DNA of 16,011 bases from Sergeia podlipaevii (Eukaryota; Euglenozoa; Kinetoplastea; Trypanosomatida; Trypanosomatidae), in NCBI GenBank assembly GCA_030849805.1, contig JASANZ010001798.1:1-16011 (forward strand), written 5' to 3'. The first letter of the stretch is position 1, and the number at the start of each line of letters is the position of its first letter. Below, in pieces: positions 14,192 through 16,011 of the stretch. The position numbers and the translations under genes were made by a program. The notes below the pieces were generated by a model that made no database searches, was not told the origin of the DNA, and saw nothing but the letters and a program-made list of their open reading frames with translations.

Positions 14192-16011
14192 ATGTTTCGT
14201 TTTGCTTGCACTACTCTCGCACCACACAAGTCTGGCAGCCGCAAAGTTGCCAAGGCAGCCACTGGAGTTTCTTTGCCCCCGCACAAAGCTGGACATGGCA
14301 AGTCCTCTGTGTCTGCTGCTGCTGCACCCTCCACTTCCTCCACTAAGCGGTCGTTGCAAGAGCATCAGGGTAGTGATAACGCAAATACTGCCATGCGCAA
14401 GAACGCAGGTAAGCTTGGTTTTGACGACTCCAAGGCTGGCTTGCAGAAGGTAGACAAGGCCCATGTTGAACAGGTAATCCGCGAGGCTTCAGAGGGCTCT
14501 GCCTTCTACAAGAAGGAGCAGCGCCGCGAAGAGATGCGCCGAGAAAAAGTGGCGGCGATGCTCAAAAAGGCTGAAGGCTACAATGCCCTCAGTCCTTCTC
14601 TAAAGCAGATGATCCACTCAAAGGTGGACGTCATGCTGGAAGAGCTGGAGGCAACACGGGACCTGCGTCGCAAGTACATCCACCTGGACATGGACATGTT
14701 CTACGCTGCGGTGGAGGAGAAGAAGAACCCGAAGCTGCGGGATGTGCCTTTTGGGGTGGGCTCCAACACAATGCTCTCCACGACCAACTACATTGCGCGT
14801 CAGTACGGAGTGCGTTCTGGTATGCCAGGTTTTATTGGCCGAAAGCTATGCCCGGAGATCATCATCGTGCCCAATGACTTTCGTGCGTACAAGCACGAAG
14901 CATCTGTGGTGCATAACGTAGCAGCCCGCTTTGATCCTCAGTTTGTGAGCCTAGGTCTGGACGAGCTTACCATGGACATCACCAAGTATCTTGAGCAGTA
15001 CCCAGGGCGTACACCGTCACAGGTGGCGAACGAGTTCAGGGAGGAGATCAACAAGCGCACCCAGCTGACCTGCAGTGCTGGCATTGCGCCAACCTCGGCT
15101 CTGGCGAAGATTGCCAGTAATGTTAACAAGCCGAATGGACAGCATGAGATTGTCCTCATCACCCGAGATGACGTCCTCGAATACGTGAAGCAGATCCCTC
15201 TTCGCCAAATTCCTGGTATTGGTTACGCACAGGAGTCCATGCTGAACGCGCTGAACATTCACAACTGCGGCGATCTGCTTAAGCAACGCTACATCCTGTG
15301 CTACCTTTTCAAAGAGAAGACCTTTCGTCACTACATGGAGGTGGGCCTTGGCCTCATGGAGACCTTCTCCCACAAGCAGCACGAGATCAGGCAATCCATT
15401 GGGAAAGAAAGCTCCTTCAGTGACCCGCTGCCAAGTGAAGAGGCGCTTGTCAAGCTGTTCCGCAAGATGCTTGAGCAGTGCCATGTGCAGTGTGTGCGGG
15501 AGCGGCTCTGTGCAGGGCAGATGCGACTTGTACTCAAGTACCGCACCTACGATGCACAGCAGTTTAGCCTCACCTTCCCTCGCCCTACCAACGATCTCAA
15601 ACTGTGGCTGGACGCCGCAGAAAAGCTGCTCGCACCGCATCTGGAGCGCTACGGCGATTATCGTCTGGTCGGTGTGCGTCTGCAGAAGCTCATTCCGGTG
15701 GATACTGCTATTGCGGAGGCCTCTGGTAAAAGACCTTCATCGCAGTTGGAGATGAAGATAAATAGCATCGAAGAAGAAGCGGAGGAGGAAGCGGAAGAGG
15801 AGGAAGATGAAGAAATAGTGGTGCCTGTGACGAATACGCGTATTTCCCAGGCGGATACACGTCGGGTGCCTGCATCTGCTCCACCTCGCCGTCGCGAAGC
15901 AGTACCTGACGAGGAAGTTGAAGAAGAAGAAGAAAAAGAAGAAGAGACTGCAGCGCGCCATCCTGTGAGTGCCAAGAAGCCGTCGCATCACGCCATATCT
16001 GCCCGCAAGAC
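14192..16011 (+). CDS. POLK: DNA polymerase kappa (Y-family), copy B, with mitochondrial-presequence-like N-terminus (3' end beyond window)
   Basis: The frame opens at ATG 14192 and stays open to the window edge (606 codons and two bases), so the C-terminus is missing. Residues 1-56 contain no Asp or Glu but many Arg, Lys, Ser, Thr and Ala, starting MFRFACTTLA, as expected of a mitochondrial targeting sequence. The N-clasp begins near 74 (KLGFDDSKAGLQKVDKA). The palm has DMDMFYAAVEE with Asp166 and Tyr171, MLSTTNY, GMPGFIG and LGLDELTMD with Asp257-Glu258. The IPGIG hairpin follows, then the little finger, about 409-501, ending GVRLQKLI. The tail is rich in Glu (from about 526) with EEIVVPV at 540-546, then basic and Pro-rich segments. 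It is clearly paralogous to copy A throughout the catalytic region. T. cruzi Pol kappa is recalled, unverified, as acting in the mitochondrion, which would suit a kinetoplast role. The start is the first ATG after a long ATG-free leader. Confidence 0.94.
   Translation, partial: MFRFACTTLAPHKSGSRKVAKAATGVSLPPHKAGHGKSSVSAAAAPSTSSTKRSLQEHQGSDNANTAMRKNAGKLGFDDSKAGLQKVDKAHVEQVIREASEGSAFYKKEQRREEMRREKVAAMLKKAEGYNALSPSLKQMIHSKVDVMLEELEATRDLRRKYIHLDMDMFYAAVEEKKNPKLRDVPFGVGSNTMLSTTNYIARQYGVRSGMPGFIGRKLCPEIIIVPNDFRAYKHEASVVHNVAARFDPQFVSLGLDELTMDITKYLEQYPGRTPSQVANEFREEINKRTQLTCSAGIAPTSALAKIASNVNKPNGQHEIVLITRDDVLEYVKQIPLRQIPGIGYAQESMLNALNIHNCGDLLKQRYILCYLFKEKTFRHYMEVGLGLMETFSHKQHEIRQSIGKESSFSDPLPSEEALVKLFRKMLEQCHVQCVRERLCAGQMRLVLKYRTYDAQQFSLTFPRPTNDLKLWLDAAEKLLAPHLERYGDYRLVGVRLQKLIPVDTAIAEASGKRPSSQLEMKINSIEEEAEEEAEEEEDEEIVVPVTNTRISQADTRRVPASAPPRRREAVPDEEVEEEEEKEEETAARHPVSAKKPSHHAISARK

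Noticed and set aside
15017..15640. 207-codon minus-strand ORF opposite polymerase kappa B
   Set aside because: An antisense shadow of the conserved polymerase region; the + strand protein explains the sequence fully.
1..16011. tRNA, rRNA or snoRNA genes in the spacers
   Set aside because: No B-box-like GGTTCGANTCC, cloverleaf-like pairing or convincing C/D box pair was seen by eye in any spacer. A tRNAscan or snoRNA search was not possible here.

Overview
The window looks like nuclear DNA of a trypanosomatid protozoan (kinetoplastid). All eight protein genes lie on the + strand, have no introns, and are separated by 0.6-1.6 kb of AT-rich, microsatellite-laden sequence. Polypyrimidine tracts ending in AG sit upstream of the start codons, as expected for a polycistronic unit matured by spliced-leader trans-splicing. 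Two genes carry the amastin signature, a surface-protein family known from trypanosomatids, and two are kappa-type Y-family DNA polymerases in tandem. The AT-rich, simple-repeat spacers and roughly balanced coding composition fit a Trypanosoma-like or other moderate-GC trypanosomatid better than high-GC Leishmania. The species cannot be named from the sequence.

Layout, left to right: (1) the 3' end of a Cof-type HAD phosphatase (1-344); (2) a complete HAD phosphatase with a large insertion (941-2116); (3) a third HAD paralogue (3254-4363); (4) an amastin-like four-pass membrane protein with a polyglutamine N-terminal tail (5089-6270); (5) a second amastin-like protein with an even longer tail (7842-9215); (6) a fourth, more compact HAD phosphatase (9995-10993); (7) DNA polymerase kappa copy A (11650-13479); (8) DNA polymerase kappa copy B (14192 to the window edge, open). 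The HAD tandem array is therefore interrupted by an amastin pair and followed by a polymerase pair.

The polymerase pair is the most interesting part. Both copies keep the kappa N-clasp, the DMDMFY active site, thumb and little finger, but their ends differ. Copy A has no targeting-like N-terminus. It ends in a tail with a PIP-box-like motif, a strong basic nuclear-localisation-like cluster and three SUMO-interaction-like motifs, including an acidic VIII at the extreme C-terminus. Copy B begins with about 56 residues that contain no Asp or Glu and are rich in Arg, Lys, Ser and Ala, like a mitochondrial presequence, and ends in a Glu-rich tail. The simplest reading is a duplicated polymerase split between nucleus and mitochondrion (kinetoplast DNA); this is an inference.

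Nothing shows that the HAD enzymes, amastins and polymerases form one pathway. In trypanosomatids shared strand and neighbourhood mean shared transcription, not shared function. Three genes (first amastin, fourth HAD, polymerase B) are preceded by long stretches with no ATG at all, which supports long 5' leaders. Polymerase A may have a five-codon upstream ORF that depends on splice-acceptor choice.
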